Origin: Brachypodium distachyon | Lineage: Eukaryota > Streptophyta > Magnoliopsida > Poales > Poaceae | Reading direction: 5' to 3' | NCBI RefSeq assembly: GCF_000005505.3 | Contig: NC_016134.3 | Coordinates: 25,619,584-25,683,583, forward strand | DNA length: 64,000 nucleotides | In this document: positions 1-11,934 of the stretch, piece by piece | Position numbering within the stretch: the first letter of the stretch is position 1 | How the letters are laid out: each line of letters starts with the position of its first letter | Notes under the pieces: model-generated | What the model saw: only the letters and a program-made list of their open reading frames with translations | Told to the model about the DNA's origin: nothing | Databases searched by the model: none | Made by a program: the position numbers and the translations under genes

Positions 1-493
1 GTACCTGAAACCCGTAGTTGCACATATAAACTATGTGCAATGGGTGCAACATTTCCTAAGATTAAGGTTTCACACTTTTCTTTTGCCTTATCTCCCAGAT
101 TTAGCTCTTTAAAAACCTTCTTTCATTCATAGGGTTTATGGACTCTATAATAGAAACATCCCCATATATTACTATTTTAACTTTCGATTACTAATTTTCT
201 GACTTCTACGAACAATTGCACATCCAATTACCATAGTTGCAAACATATTTTTTGTGCAACACTAACATCAGGAATGTGCAATTCGGATAAGTTGTACGTT
301 CTAATGCTAAGATTGCAAACCTTTTTGTCAAGAAGTAATTTTTCACTAGTGTTGCTTGCGATGGTCGATTCGGGGTTTCAAATGTCCAGGAGTAGTTTTT
401 GTACCATCAAAACTTTGTGACTCTCATTTTTGCATATCCTTATTTTCTTATGGACCTGCACATCCCAAGAGTCCTAGTTCTAGAAATAATCTA
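1..493. other. AT-rich non-genic start of window
   Basis: I see no gene here. The stretch is AT-rich and contains several copies of TTGCACA or its complement TGTGCAA, a motif that also recurs in the tandem array near 62.3-63.2 kb. No open frame of convincing length or known family is visible. Confidence 0.4.
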
Positions 494-553
494 CTCCCTC
501 TGACCCATATTACTTGTCGAAATATTATGTGTATCTAAATGCTTGGGAGGGAG
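494..553. mobile_element. Stowaway MITE, internally deleted
   Basis: Starts CTCCCTCTGACCCATATTAC just after a TA and ends GGGAGGGAG just before a TA, which is the Tc1/mariner Stowaway layout. At 60 bp it is shorter than usual and one arm of the stem is mostly missing, so this is a deleted copy. Confidence 0.6.
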
Positions 554-569
554 TATTAGCTTCTTATGT

Positions 570-960
570 TTGATCTTGCTCCTCTTAGTTAACTCCTTGG
601 GATTGAAGTTTATTCTATCCCAGAGGGTTTCTACATATCTCAGGAGAAGTATATCAAGGATCTTCTTGCTTGTGCTTCTCTTATAGATCACCAAATGGTT
701 GGGACTCCAAAGGAGATCAGTCACCACCATCAGGCTTCTGATGGCAAGCCTCTTTTGTTGTCACTCATCCAGATATCTCCTCTCTGAACCAGATTTTGAG
801 TTAGTTTGTCTCTTCTCCCACTCAGGTCCCCTACAACCACTTTCTTCAGGTTCTACAGTATCTCCACGGGACTATCTATTGCCGTATTTTCAGTGTTAAA
901 TTTGCCATAGAGGTGGCTATTTTTGTGAGTTGGCTTAATATTCCCTCGCACCCACTTCAG
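570..960 (+). pseudogene. Copia reverse transcriptase/RNase H remnant
   Basis: Plus-strand translation in shifting frames gives pieces typical of the C-terminal reverse-transcriptase region of Ty1/copia polyproteins, including GFYISQEKYIKDLL near 628-670 and a degraded TRPDI-SQF-VHY-LRYLHGT type stretch near 770-890. Stops and frameshifts are frequent. No LTR belonging to this piece was found nearby. It is an old fragment, not an active gene. Confidence 0.6.
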
Positions 961-2104
961 ATGGTAACCTCTACAAATTCATATCCCCGTAGCAGTGCCT
1001 ATGAGTTCTTCCTTCCTCAATTTCCCCACGAGAGAACTAGCGAGAGTAGTCCCTTTGAGTTCGATCTTCCTCGACTTCTCAAGAGAGATCTAGCGAGGAA
1101 AAGAAAAAGGGAAGAGAGATTTGGATCTAGTTGAGCATCCAAGCAAGCAGTTCACCTATCTCCAATGAAAGGTCAAACCTTTTCTCTTATTAGGGTTTCC
1201 TAGATGGCTAGGAGTTGCTCGACAGTCACAAAGTTTGCCATGAGCCTACATCTTTTTATGAAGGGTGGGATTCGTCACCAAAATTAAAGGATCGCAAAGA
1301 CAAGATCAGTATGATGAAATCTCGAGAAAGGATTCCTAGAGGATCCAAACTACGAGGTTTCTTGGTTTCATTTCTCACTTTACATTGAAATCTTGGTCTC
1401 GTTCTTTAGCTTTTTCAGCTTGTATTGGTTAAACGCCCTAGGATTGCATTAGACAACCTTCCCATTCTCCAATCAAAATAAAAGGTTTAACCTAAAATAA
1501 AATAAAAACATGGCCTTTTCAACCCTCCCAACCCCCAGTCGAGATCTTGGTCCTTTATGCATGATGCCATACAAACAATTGTGTTACTTATCTAGAAGAT
1601 GTTTGATTGGAATTGGCTACACATATTGTGAATACCTGCTGGCTGCCTCTGATCCAAGTATAAATTTGACGATATTGAAGATGAGAAATCCTAATAGCAA
1701 CAAGAAATGTTAATGTTCATACAAAGTAAGACATGAGAAAATATTAATGATATTGAAGATGAAGAATCCTTATAGCAACAAAAATGTTAATGTTCATACA
1801 AAGTAAGACCTGAGAAATACTATAAATACTCACAATATAAGGTTGGGTGCTACGTTGCATACCATGCAAATTAGCAATACATAGGGGTTTTCTGAATAAT
1901 TATTGTGCTACATCATATTGCATATGAAAATTAGCCGTATAAAAATAAATCCTCGCTTTTTTTAATTAAATTGCTACCCTCTTCTATGAAAAAAAAAATG
2001 ATCTTTTGGGAAATGCTACTTGTGAGGAAATGTGCATCTTGATCTATAGCCAAGGGTCTAGGATATACGAGATAAACTAGGAATTATAAATACCAACCAG
2101 TCCT
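961..2104. other. Non-genic sequence, mostly degraded repeats
   Basis: No gene is supported. The only clear structure is the tandem duplication at 1671-1823. The remainder is AT-rich and unassigned; it may be eroded copia sequence, since copia scraps lie on both sides. Confidence 0.35.
1671..1823. repeat. 78-bp tandem duplication
   Basis: Two adjacent copies start GATATTGAAGATGA at 1671 and 1749 and run through AATGTTAATGTTCATACAAA and AGTAAGAC. The two copies differ at only a few bases. Confidence 0.85.
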
Positions 2105-2365
2105 ATGTTGGGTTACATGAGGAGGTCTACATTCACCACCACTTGGGTATTCTAGTCATGGCGGCATGTGAATTGTGACATCTTTGTCTCTCCTTTATGG
2201 TCTTAAGCAGTCCCTTTGTGCCTAGTTTGAGCGCTTCACCTCGGAGGTCTCTACTATTGTCTTTTTCGTGAGGATGATGATCCAACGCTTTTTATTCACA
2301 TTTTGTCCCTTGGCCAGACACTTCTCTATGCTGATGACATGATTATCAGTGTTGTTAGCCCATCA
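2105..2365 (+). pseudogene. Copia reverse transcriptase core remnant
   Basis: The plus strand encodes YGLKQS near 2193-2210 and LLYADDMIIS near 2323-2352, the two landmark motifs of the copia reverse transcriptase palm. Several stops and frame changes lie between them. The fragment is cut off where a copia LTR of another family begins at 2366. It lies downstream of the remnant at 570-960 although its part of the protein is upstream, so these are different copies or a rearrangement. Confidence 0.7.
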
Positions 2366-5028
2366 TGAAAATATGCCCTAGACGCAATGATATTTAATTG
2401 TTTATTTCCAAGTTTATAATTAATGTTTATGTTTCTGTGCTATAATTGCAATGTTTCTCGAACGTGAGAATCAGAGGAAACTCATCTGTATGTGTGGATA
2501 CATAAACACAATAATAAGTTCTTAGTCACGCCTCTATGACTAACTCAGAAATTACTGATGACACTGTTTTCCTGGTCATGAGCATATGCTAGTCATTATG
2601 AGAACACATTGTTTGTGGAACAACGGTGTTCAACAGACCCAACTTACAACATACTGTGAGATTGCATCGTTTCCTTGTAATCAGTAATGATGTAATATGT
2701 CATCACTAACATAAATCCTTAGACCATGAGAATATTAAGAACCTACATATTGAATGGGTACTTTGGAGTTGCCCAACATCTCAACGTGACTCGGGTATTC
2801 TAGAAAGTATGCGCTGAAGTTGATAGTTCAACATTGGGATTTGCTCCTCTTACAATGGAGAGATAGACTCCGGCTCACTCAGTATTACGATATCCAATAT
2901 CGTCTGGCCAGACACTTCTGATATGATCATGGGATAGCGGAATACGGTTACGAGTAAAGAGTAAACGAGGATAACTTATGAAGTCTCATCTCGGGTTTTG
3001 TAAAGTAACGTGAAGCAAAAGGATATACATATATGTGATGACAAAGCTTCGCTCAATAAGCTTATCGTGTATGTGGGAATTAATATGGATAGACTGGTCC
3101 CACTATTAATTATTGATCGAAAAGTTTCGGGGTCATCTATAAACTATATAAAGTTGAAGCCCACTAAGTGCAGTTAATTTAGCAATCTTGACATGCAGCC
3201 TATCCACATCAGCATTCATCTAATCTACTGCATGCAATTTTCTTTTTTTTAGAGGAATCTAATCTTCCGTCCGCGCGGCCGGAATCGCTCGATTTCTTGG
3301 TGCATGCCGCACACAGTGTTTCCTTCTTGCACGTGGGCTGTTGAAAGCCCAGCAGTCCTAATCGGTTTTGTTCTCGCACAACACATGCATCGTGTTGAAA
3401 AAACACAGCGCATGCACCGAAATTTCACAGCTGGCCTCCCCCGTGTAGCCCATATTGGTTTCGTCTGTTGGGTTCTCCGCAGTCCTGTGGCTTCAGTTTT
3501 TTCATTTTATTGCTTTCACTATGACGATCCATTTTTTTGTCATTATGTCTTTGCTTCATATAAATATGAAAACTCTACAAATACCCGTTCATGACTGTCT
3601 CTCTCCTTCGGGCTTCTCCTATTCCTGCGCGTCCCTCTCTTTTAGCACACAATGGCCTCTGCCTTCTATTCTCAAGTGATATTCTCGCCTTCTCAACTGA
3701 GAACCTTCAAGAACTGGTGCAAAGTTTGCCCAAGCGTGGCATGACATGCAGTTGCAGCCATGGGGGGATGCCATGTTACATCGGCCCTGCAATAATCCTT
3801 CACAGGCATCTTGCCTTTACCATTTCTAATTGTAGGTTAAATTTTTGGTTGAAGCATGACCCCTGTTCGTGTGGTAGCCATGTGTTCATTACTTTGTTGT
3901 GTCTGTTGGTTTCGGCGTCGCAGCCCTTGCAATTGCAAAAAAATAATAATTTATCACCGGAAACAAATTCCGCTTCATTAGTTCATCGGCTACATTCTAA
4001 AGGAAAACTTTTTTATTTTGTTTACAAATGATTTGATAACTATATTCTCATATGTTGAATTTAATTTGCAGGCGATGAGGCAAGCTATCATCATACCCAC
4101 AGATCGCGAGGAACAGGTGTAGAAGCTTCCAAGTCAATTTTTCAAAAAAAGAAAGAGGGAGAAAGAGCCGCTAGACATATGTGCATGTATTTTAAAATTT
4201 AAATACACCAGCTATGTCCATGTGAAACTATGGAGTGTCACTGCCAATATATAATTGCATAGCAATTGTTATTCCGCTTCCAACTAGAATATGTAGTTAA
4301 AACTTACCATATGTAATTAAAAATTATATTTTCACAAAAAAATCAACAATATGTTTTTTGCAACGTGATGTGCATTTTTGGCACTTTTACACAGTGATAC
4401 GTTACAAATACCCGTAGGAACGCGTGGGGTATCATCTAGTTTCCACATATTGTCGGACCTATAGGGTCACACGCTTAACGTTCCAAGGTTTGTATTTGAA
4501 CTATAACTTATTTGTGAGATTGAGAATACAACATCCAAGTGTTCCGTTGGATCCAGAATTATTGTTCTTGGAGTTGTGGGAGTATGGAAGGTATTGGGAG
4601 GTACTAGGAAGATTCCGGTAGATTTCGAAAGGTTCCGGAATATTCCATAGTTCCCTAATGGTTGTACATATGGTTGGATCAATTGTATAAGCCTATATGG
4701 GCCTTAGTGGCCCATTAGTGAAGTCTAACTGATAAATAGGCAAACCCACCTAGGAAATAGGAAAGGCAGGGCAAGAAAGGAAACAGGAGATTGCCACCTC
4801 TACTTGCCTTGGCGCCGGCCTCCTAAAGGAGGAAAGAAGTGGCCAGCGCCCTATACTTGGAAAGGGAGGCCACTGACCCTAAAAGGGAGGGGCAAACCTT
4901 GGCCGCCTCCTCTTCTATATAATGAGGGGAGGGGCTGCCCTGGCCACCTCTACTCTGCTCCTCCCACACCTTGCTGCCGCCACCTCTCCTCTCTCCCCTG
5001 CTAACCCTAGCCGAAGCCCCCTCCTGCT
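2366..5028. mobile_element. Copia LTR (AAATATGCCC type) split by a Helitron
   Basis: The sequence from TGAAAATATGCCCTAGACGC to about 5028 reads like the long LTR of the abundant Triticeae copia families that start TG...AAATATGCCCTAGAGGC. Shared landmarks are the 'TTAGACCATGAGA', 'CATGGGATAGCGGAATACGG' and 'CCTATAGGGTCACACGCTTAACG' blocks. The LTR is contiguous only if 3136-4439 is removed, since the first half ends in GGGGTCA and the second starts TTTCCACATATTGTCGGACC. The 3' end near 5028 is uncertain and no partner LTR or coding region was found, so it is a solo or truncated LTR. Family naming rests on memory of the consensus. Confidence 0.65.
3136..4439. mobile_element. Non-autonomous Helitron, 1,304 bp
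   Basis: Begins TCTATAAACTATATAAAG directly after an A and ends CATCTAG directly before a T, as expected for Helitrons (5' TC, 3' CTRR, insertion between A and T, no target duplication). Just before the end, ATACCC and GGGTAT (about 4408-4432) can pair as the 3' hairpin. Excision rejoins the flanking copia LTR exactly, which independently fixes both ends. No Rep/helicase coding sequence is present, so transposition would need a helper. The ORFs inside are short and unrecognised. Confidence 0.85.
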
Positions 5029-5979
5029 GTGGCCATGGCTATGCTCTGCCCTCCTTTATACATTCTCCATTTAAATACAAAAAAGGCATTTTATGCATTA
5101 CATAAAATTTCAAGCAACTCAGATTTAAGTTTTCCCATAACAAAACAACTTCCAAATAAAATATTTCATGGGTTTGAAGTTACATTTACTATATTTGAAT
5201 ATTTTCAATATAGTTTTAGTGAAGAACTAATTATTTGGCCATCCAAATAATTTCCAAATAAAATATTTCATTGGTTTGAAATTTGGAGGGACTCATATAG
5301 TATCATTTGAGCTAGTGCGAAAATCCTCAAGGTCATTGGTTAAATATTGTATGTGGGCTGTTTAGCAGGGTTCAAGTTAGGGCTCACGACACCTTATTAA
5401 AATTTTTAGTTCTTAGTCGATTTCATTAATGCACAAATGATATCATGATTAACCCTATTTAGTCTTTATTGACATTGATCAAACTTAACTAAATATAATT
5501 ACGCTTAATTAATTTTATTGACATTGATCAAATAGAATATTATGAGATCCATTCGAACGATTCATCTAATCGGCTATTCGTTGAATCTTCGTAGGTTGTG
5601 GGGGTCTCAATTTTCCCAAGGGGATTAATGGACTTGTGGGGCACAAAATGGTGAGTGGATAGAATGAAGGCTCCAAATAGCCGCTTCTATGGGCCCCTTG
5701 GGAAGGTAAAGGATGTCCATCGACCTCCCACCGTCAACGAGTATATTTGCAATCTTGCAATTTGCAATAGTTGTTATGAGAAACAGTGCATCATCTTGGG
5801 GGAAGAGGATTCCCTTGTCATGACCCCTCGGTGAAGTTTAGCGGCACACTTAACCATCTTGATAGAAGACTTGGGGCAAGAGCCCCCATGATGTTCACTT
5901 CTCTTGTGCTGCTTCTTGGAGCCCCATCCTCTCGCGAGCCTCTGAGTATCACGTGGTGATTAGACTATTGGAAAGGGAG
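5029..5979. other. Unassigned repetitive spacer
   Basis: No gene is seen. A short motif, CCAAATAAAATATTTCAT plus GGTTTGAA, occurs twice (about 5151 and 5252). The stretch 5590-5950 has moderate GC and may be retrotransposon-derived, but I could not match it to a family. Confidence 0.35.
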
Positions 5980-6545
5980 ATCTTCCACCTTGGGTGCGAT
6001 GGCGACACAATATTCCCTTTTGCAATATCACGAGTTATTGGACATACTCATGACAATCGAAACCAATGCACCTACATCTCTTCATTGGACTGTTGTGAAG
6101 AGGATTTTGCGATATGTCAAGGGGACTGTATCCTTGGAATTCGGTTCAGTAGATCAAGTTCAAATATGGTCGGTGCATTCCCTGATGCAGATTGGGCCGG
6201 ATGCTTAGATGATAGAAGATCTACTTGAGGTTTTGTTGTTTTTCTAGTAAATAATTTAATATCTTGGACTGCTTGCAAGCAGTCTACTGTAACTCGGTCT
6301 AGTACTAAAGCTGAATGCAAGGCACTTGCAAATGCGACTACTTAGATTATTTGGGTACAAACTTTGCTTAGTGAGTTGGGAGAACCTCAACCCAAGGCAG
6401 CTTGTCTTTTGTGTGATACTATTGGGCTACTTATCTTTCAATGAATCATGTGTTTCATGCAAGGACAAAACATATTGAAGTAGATTATCATTTTGTTCGT
6501 GAAAAGGTAGCTCAGAAGTTACTACATATCATATTCATCCATTCT
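5980..6545 (+). pseudogene. Copia RNase H remnant
   Basis: Plus-strand reading gives [14 protein letters not shown] near 6184-6228, followed in frame, after a stop, by a segment resembling the copia RNase H core (VSWxxxKQxxVxxSSTxAExxAL pattern, about 6258-6330) and a [14 protein letters not shown] stretch near 6468-6510. All are landmarks of the C-terminal RNase H of Ty1/copia pol. Stops at about 6226 and 6342 and a frame change near 6440 break it. No LTR follows. Confidence 0.75.
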
Positions 6546-6555
6546 GGTGATCAGG

Positions 6556-8410
6556 TTGCGAATGGGTCGGGTATGGGGGAAGAAAATTTTACCCAGAAAA
6601 TACGGGGAGGGTATGGGCATTACCCAAAATCCCCAAATTGCTGCTTGATCCCAGAAATCCAAATCGATCTCACACAGCCGCCGGCTTCTCGCCGCCCTCT
6701 ACAGCGGCACCGTGGCGTAGAACCTTCACCAGGCGCAGGACAGGATGCTGCGGGTGGCCTGTACCACCGGCAAGAGGAGCAGGGTCGTCCAAGAGACCGA
6801 GTTGCATCAGGGCAAGGAGGAATTCCTCACCGGTGTTGCCGCTGTTGCTGTTGCTGTTGGCGTCGCCGTGCTGCTTTTGCCAGTTCTTGTTGTTGCTGCT
6901 GGGCGGGGCCGGGGACGAGTAGGCGGTCATGGCTGAGGCGATGGCTCGAAGAAGGCGGTCATGGCTGAGGAGGAGGTCTCGGGGTGGTGTGCGAGAAAGA
7001 GGAGGAGGAGAAAACGGAGGAGGCGCTCATGGCCGAGGATGAGGCCTCAGGGTGGTGCGTGATCAGAGTCATATTTGTATGATTTTTGCCTCACTTTGTT
7101 GATCTTTTTGTATCATTTAGAGCTAATTTTTTCTCAAATGTGAATATTATAAGTACAATATTGACCAAATGAACAATTTCATACCACGTGTATTATTTTT
7201 TGCAGATCTATACATTTAATCATAAATTTCTCTCATTTTGGACATGCTGCAAATGAAGCAATATTCTTGAGGGAGTACAAGAAAGCAAGGGCTCATAGGA
7301 AGAAAAAAGGACCAACTTGTGGGAGAGAGAGAAAAGAAGAAGGGCCGGAATGCAAAATCGACATGGGGGTTAAATCCCTAGCCGCCGCGGCCAGGCCGGC
7401 GTGGCGGCGCGCCGCGAAGCTCGCTGCTGCCCCGTGCCCCCGACCTGCTGCTGCTGCCGCCCATCCTCCACTCCGCCGGGCAGTGGACTGCTGCTGCTCC
7501 TCCTCGTCTCCTCCAAACTGCAGCAAAAGAACAGCGATTCCGGCGAGCACGACGACCACCTGAGACCTCTTCCCCTTCTCCAACTCCTGCTGCACCTTCA
7601 CCTGGGTTAACCCCATCCAATTCTCTCCCTTTCCCCCTATAGTTTGCATGTTTCTAAGTGAATGAGTAGAGAACTTGTTTCCCGCTGCATGCCAAGTGTT
7701 TGATGTAATGTTCACATGGATTAGAAACAAATTTCACTCTGTCCCTGTCTACTTCTTTGCTAATCTTGTCCAATTCGTGAATTGTGTGAGATATTGCATC
7801 ATCACCTGTCATTGTGACTATATAATTGTCCTTGTCATGAGATATGTGTGTGCTTTGTACTAGTGAGAGTAGTTTAATTTTCTGTGATATTATACATGTT
7901 TGTGCCCTGTTATGTGATTCTTTCCCATACCTCAACAACTTGCTTCTCTCCCTGACTTTTATGTTTGCTCGTGAGATTACTTGTTGTCCTTGTTCATTGT
8001 CTTTGAAATTCTGCCCCTGTCCTTGATGTATGCTTGTTTTAGAGCTCCTGAATAATTATTTTTCCTAGTTTTTACATCTGTCCAGTGTTGTTTGAGTTCA
8101 AGAAAAATCACAAAAATATTGTTTAGTGCTAGTTTGTTGCATTTATTTTCGGTTTGCATATTATCCCTGTGATTGATTCACCTAGCTTTAGTCCTAACTT
8201 GATTGTTAATCGCCTAGTCCCTGTGGAGAACTTCATTTATATTACTGCTAAAACTACAGTCTGATCAGTGCGCGAGGAAGAAGAAAGAGGAGGAGAATCG
8301 GGATCTAGATATTATCCATTGGGTAAATTAGGTAATGGGTAATTGCGGGTAGGGTAAATATGGGGAATTCCTTTTCTGGGTACGGGTAGGGCAAAATATG
8401 GGTGTACCCG
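6556..8410. other. Putative DNA element with TACCC-rich ends
   Basis: Both edges are rich in GGGTA/TACCC strings in roughly inverted arrangement (6556-6640 and 8315-8410), and both contain TACCCAGAAAA in opposite orientation. This suggests a TIR element, but I could not define termini or a target duplication. Inside are two GC-rich stretches (6660-7050 and 7350-7620). Their translations on opposite strands each end in a hydrophobic segment ([12 protein letters not shown] on plus; VVVVLAGIAVLLLQF on minus), which may be captured gene pieces. No complete gene is supported. Confidence 0.3.
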
Positions 8411-8851
8411 CAGGGGCGGAGCTGGGCCTGGTGCTACCCGGGCTGTAGCACCGGTCCAGCAAATGTCCACAAAGGAGCGGAAATAAAAAAAGAAGCCCAA
8501 ACCAGTATAAGCTAGGCATTAGCACCACTCGGCCCAATGTAGCACCATGCCTGGCGGTGGCGGGCGTGGAGAGGTCTTCTGCGCAGGCTCCAGGCGTCTC
8601 CTCGGCTCCTCCGAAAAATAATCCCACGACCAGTCGACCACGAACCCTATTTCCCCAATTCTGCAAGCACGAGTCTCCAAGGTACACGAAGGCAGCGCGC
8701 GATCTCCACCCGCCTCCGGCCTCGCCTCTCAGTTGATCTCGCCCCAATTCCCCATTGAGGTGTGTAAATTTCTTGTCTATTTCTTTCTAATTGCTTGATG
8801 TTAACTCTAATTAATTGTGTCAAATTGTTACTTGATTTCAGTTTGGTAGAT

Positions 8852-11293
8852 ATGGAGAGATATTTTCCAATAGATGTCTCCATCAAAAGTTCAGTGACAC
8901 ACAAAAAAGCACGCATTGAACTTGATATGGATGATATTGTTGCTGATCCGGGGCTTCGAAAACCAATTGATGAGTTTGATCCTAATATCAGAGATGAAGC
9001 TAAGAGAGCATATTTGTCTATTGGTCCATGTCAACCACGTGGCCATAAATTTGAGAAGAAATGGCAAGGGGATCAATGGAGGGTTTTTGTAAAAACATGG
9101 TTTGATAGATTTGATTGGCTAGGGTACAGTGTGAAAAATCAGGCAGCTTATTGCTTCTACTGTTATCTCTTTAAGCCCCCAAGGATCAGTAATTGGGGAA
9201 ATGATACATTCACCAAAACTGGTTATGATAATTGGAGAAGAGGAATGGAAAGTTTCAATGCTCATGTTGGAGGACCTAGCAATGCTCACAACATGGCAAG
9301 GAAGTGTGCCGCTGATTTCAAAAATCAGAGACAAAGTGTGGCTCATGTATGGTCTGAGAAAAGCACGGAGAAGGAGGAAAAAATATAAAGCTCGCCTGAT
9401 TATTATTTTAGGTGTTGTAAGGTTTCTTCTTTTACAAGCTCTTCCTTTTCATGGACACGATGAGTCCTCAAGCTCAAGCAATAAGGGTAATTTTTTGGAG
9501 ATGTTGGGATGGTACAAAGACAAGGATCCGAAAGCAGCGAGTGTTCTTGGTGATAATGCTCCTGGGAATTGTCAAATGACTTCCCCTGTTATACAAAAGA
9601 ATATAGTGAAGGTTTGTGCACATGAGACAAGGAATGCAATTATGCTTCAGTTGGGAGGGCGTCGTTTTGCAGTGCTTGTTGATGAGTCTCGTGACAAATC
9701 AATAAAAGAGCAAATGGCGGTGATTTTGAGGTTTGTAGCTACCTGCTAGCAACACTTCAGATTTACCTTGTTATAAATTTTCATTTGCTGATAAATATTT
9801 GGTTGTCATGTAGGTATGTCAATGGTGAAGGACATGTGATTGAGAGGTTTCTTGGGATTAAGCATGTTTCTGATACTACATCATCTTCTCTTAAGATAGC
9901 GTTGGATGCTATGTTTGCAAAGCATGGTTTATCTATTTCTCAATTGCGAGGGCAAGGATATGATGGAGCCTCAAACATGAGAGGTCAGTTTCATGGGTTA
10001 CAAAGACGCATACCGGACGAAAACCCATATGCCTTTTATATCCATTGCTTTGCTCATCAATTGCAGCTAGTGGTTGTTTCAGTAGCCAAGTGTTGTACTT
10101 CTGTTGAGGATTTCTTTAACTATGCCACTATGCTTGTCAACACGGTGAGTGCTTCTTGTAAGCGGAAGGATCAACTTCTCCAAGACCACCATGATAAAAT
10201 TGTGGACAAATTGGAGAATGGTGAAATATTTTCAGGAAGAGGAAAAAACCAAGCTACTAGTCTTGCAAGGCCTGGTGATACATGATGGGGCACACATCAT
10301 AAGACTTTGGTTTGTCTTCAACTAATGTGGACATCTGTACTGGAGGTATTGGAAAATATATGTGAAGACGGAGACAGTGAGCAAAGAACAAAAGCATCAG
10401 GTTTAATAGAAAGGATGGAACACTTTGAATTTGTACTTGTACTGCATCTTATGATCCGAGTGTTGGGGAAGACCCAAGAGCTGTCACAGTGCTTGCAAAG
10501 GAAACATCAGAATATTGTTCGCGCCGTTGGATTGATTGGATCAGTATTGAAGAATATGAACGAGATGAGGGCCAATGGTTGGGATGAGCTGTTTGAAGAA
10601 GTGAAGGGCTTTTGTCTCGAAAGGAAAATAATTGTGCCAAATATGGAGGATACAATACCACTGAGGGGCAGATCAAGAGGTCGTGGTGCAAAGTTAGTAA
10701 GTTACTACCATCATTTTCATCATGGTATTTTCAATGTTGTCCTTGACCAAATTCTGGTTGAGTTAAATAATTGTTTTCCTGAAAAATCAACTCAGCTATT
10801 GAGATGTATTGCTTGTCTTAATCCCAAGAATTCTTTTGCCAACTTCGATGGAGACAAATTAATTGAGCTTGCGAAGATTTATGTGGCTGATTTTTCAGAA
10901 TATGATTGTGTTACTCTTAGGGATCAACTCGCCACATTTGTCGTTGATGTCAGAAGTGATGAAGAGTTCTCTAAATGCAATGATCTTGGAAATCTTGCCG
11001 TGACTATGGTTCAAACTGATCGACACACATGCTATCCATTGGTGTATCGCCTAATTGAACTTGCCTTGATTTTGCCCGTTGCTACTGCAACAGTTGAGCG
11101 TGCATTTTCAGCTATGAATATTATCAAGACTGAGCTGAGAAATAAAATGAATGATGAATGGATGAATGATAGCATGCTATGCTACATTGAACAAGGCATG
11201 TTTGCAAAAATTGAAGATGACAAGATTATGCGGCGTTTCCAAGGTTACAATGATCGCAGATGCCAATTACCCAGAGCCATCGATAGGACTTAG
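8852..11293 (+). pseudogene. hAT transposase, TTF-zinc-finger/DUF4371 type
   Basis: Encodes a hAT transposase of the family annotated in plants as 'zinc finger MYM-type protein 1-like'. The start MERYFPID is at 8852 after a probable leader intron. In order come a TTF-type zinc-finger region (about 9030-9320, with CFYCYLF), the DUF4371/RNase-H-like part (LVDESRDKS near 9676; GQGYDGASNMRGQ near 9950; IHCFAHQLQL near 10040), and the C-terminal hAT dimerisation region (PVATATVERAFSAMN near 11077-11120). A GT-AG intron spans 9731-9813. Two lesions are visible. A run of six A at 9378-9383 shifts the frame by one base. A TGA at 10283-10285 lies in an otherwise open frame, where a CGA arginine codon would fit. 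The rest is open to the stop at 11293, so inactivation looks recent. Confidence 0.85.
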
Positions 11294-11364
11294 CGAGTTA
11301 GTGGTATGTTTTGTATTTAAGAGTTTTTTTTTTACCTTAATTCTTATTTCCCATGCCGATATAT

Positions 11365-11365
11365 G

Positions 11366-11409
<44 letters not shown>
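11365..11409. repeat. (AT)n(GT)n compound microsatellite
   Basis: An uninterrupted AT dinucleotide run is followed by a TG run. It lies just downstream of the hAT transposase stop. Confidence 0.95.
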
Positions 11410-11934
11410 TTTGATGTACATGCAGCTCGAATTCTCAAGTGGATTAGATGACTTTTGGTGCCAAATTGTCAATACTTCACGGAGACTGGACATCTCAATA
11501 TGGCATGGTATTTAACTAGATAAGCTGCAATGTTTTGTGCCTTTATTTGCATACTATAATATTTTTCGCACACGTCCACATTGTGATGTCCAAACCATTG
11601 GAATCATTTGGTCACAATCTTGAGTTGGACGAGTATTGATTGAGGGGGGGTGTTATTATCTTCTCTTTCTTCCTGTAAATCTCCTTGTATATTTCTCGCA
11701 AAGAAAAATCTCCTTGTATATCTATAATCTCCATACGAGTTTTGAAGTGTCTACCGTATTCATGTTGGTTACCTTAGAGTACACGGTTGAAATCTATTGT
11801 AATCTATCTTGTAACAAACTCCATTGCCTATCAATATACGCCACGCGGCACCGATGGGGTAGTACGCTTCCGATAGATTGTTTCACAATGGGCAGCCTAA
11901 ATATTTGAAGTTTAGGTAGGGGTGGGGGAGGGCG

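Larger units (their letters stand above)
8411..11640 (+). mobile_element. hAT DNA transposon, 3' end not found
   Basis: Starts CAGGGGCGGAGCTGGGCC, the terminal motif of a large plant hAT group (CAGGGGCGGA...), and encodes a hAT transposase in the right position and orientation. No inverted partner (TCCGCCCCTG) and no 8-bp copy of the preceding TGTACCCG was found downstream, so the 3' end is deleted or strongly diverged. The end coordinate is only a limit set by the adjacent kinase gene. Confidence 0.6.
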
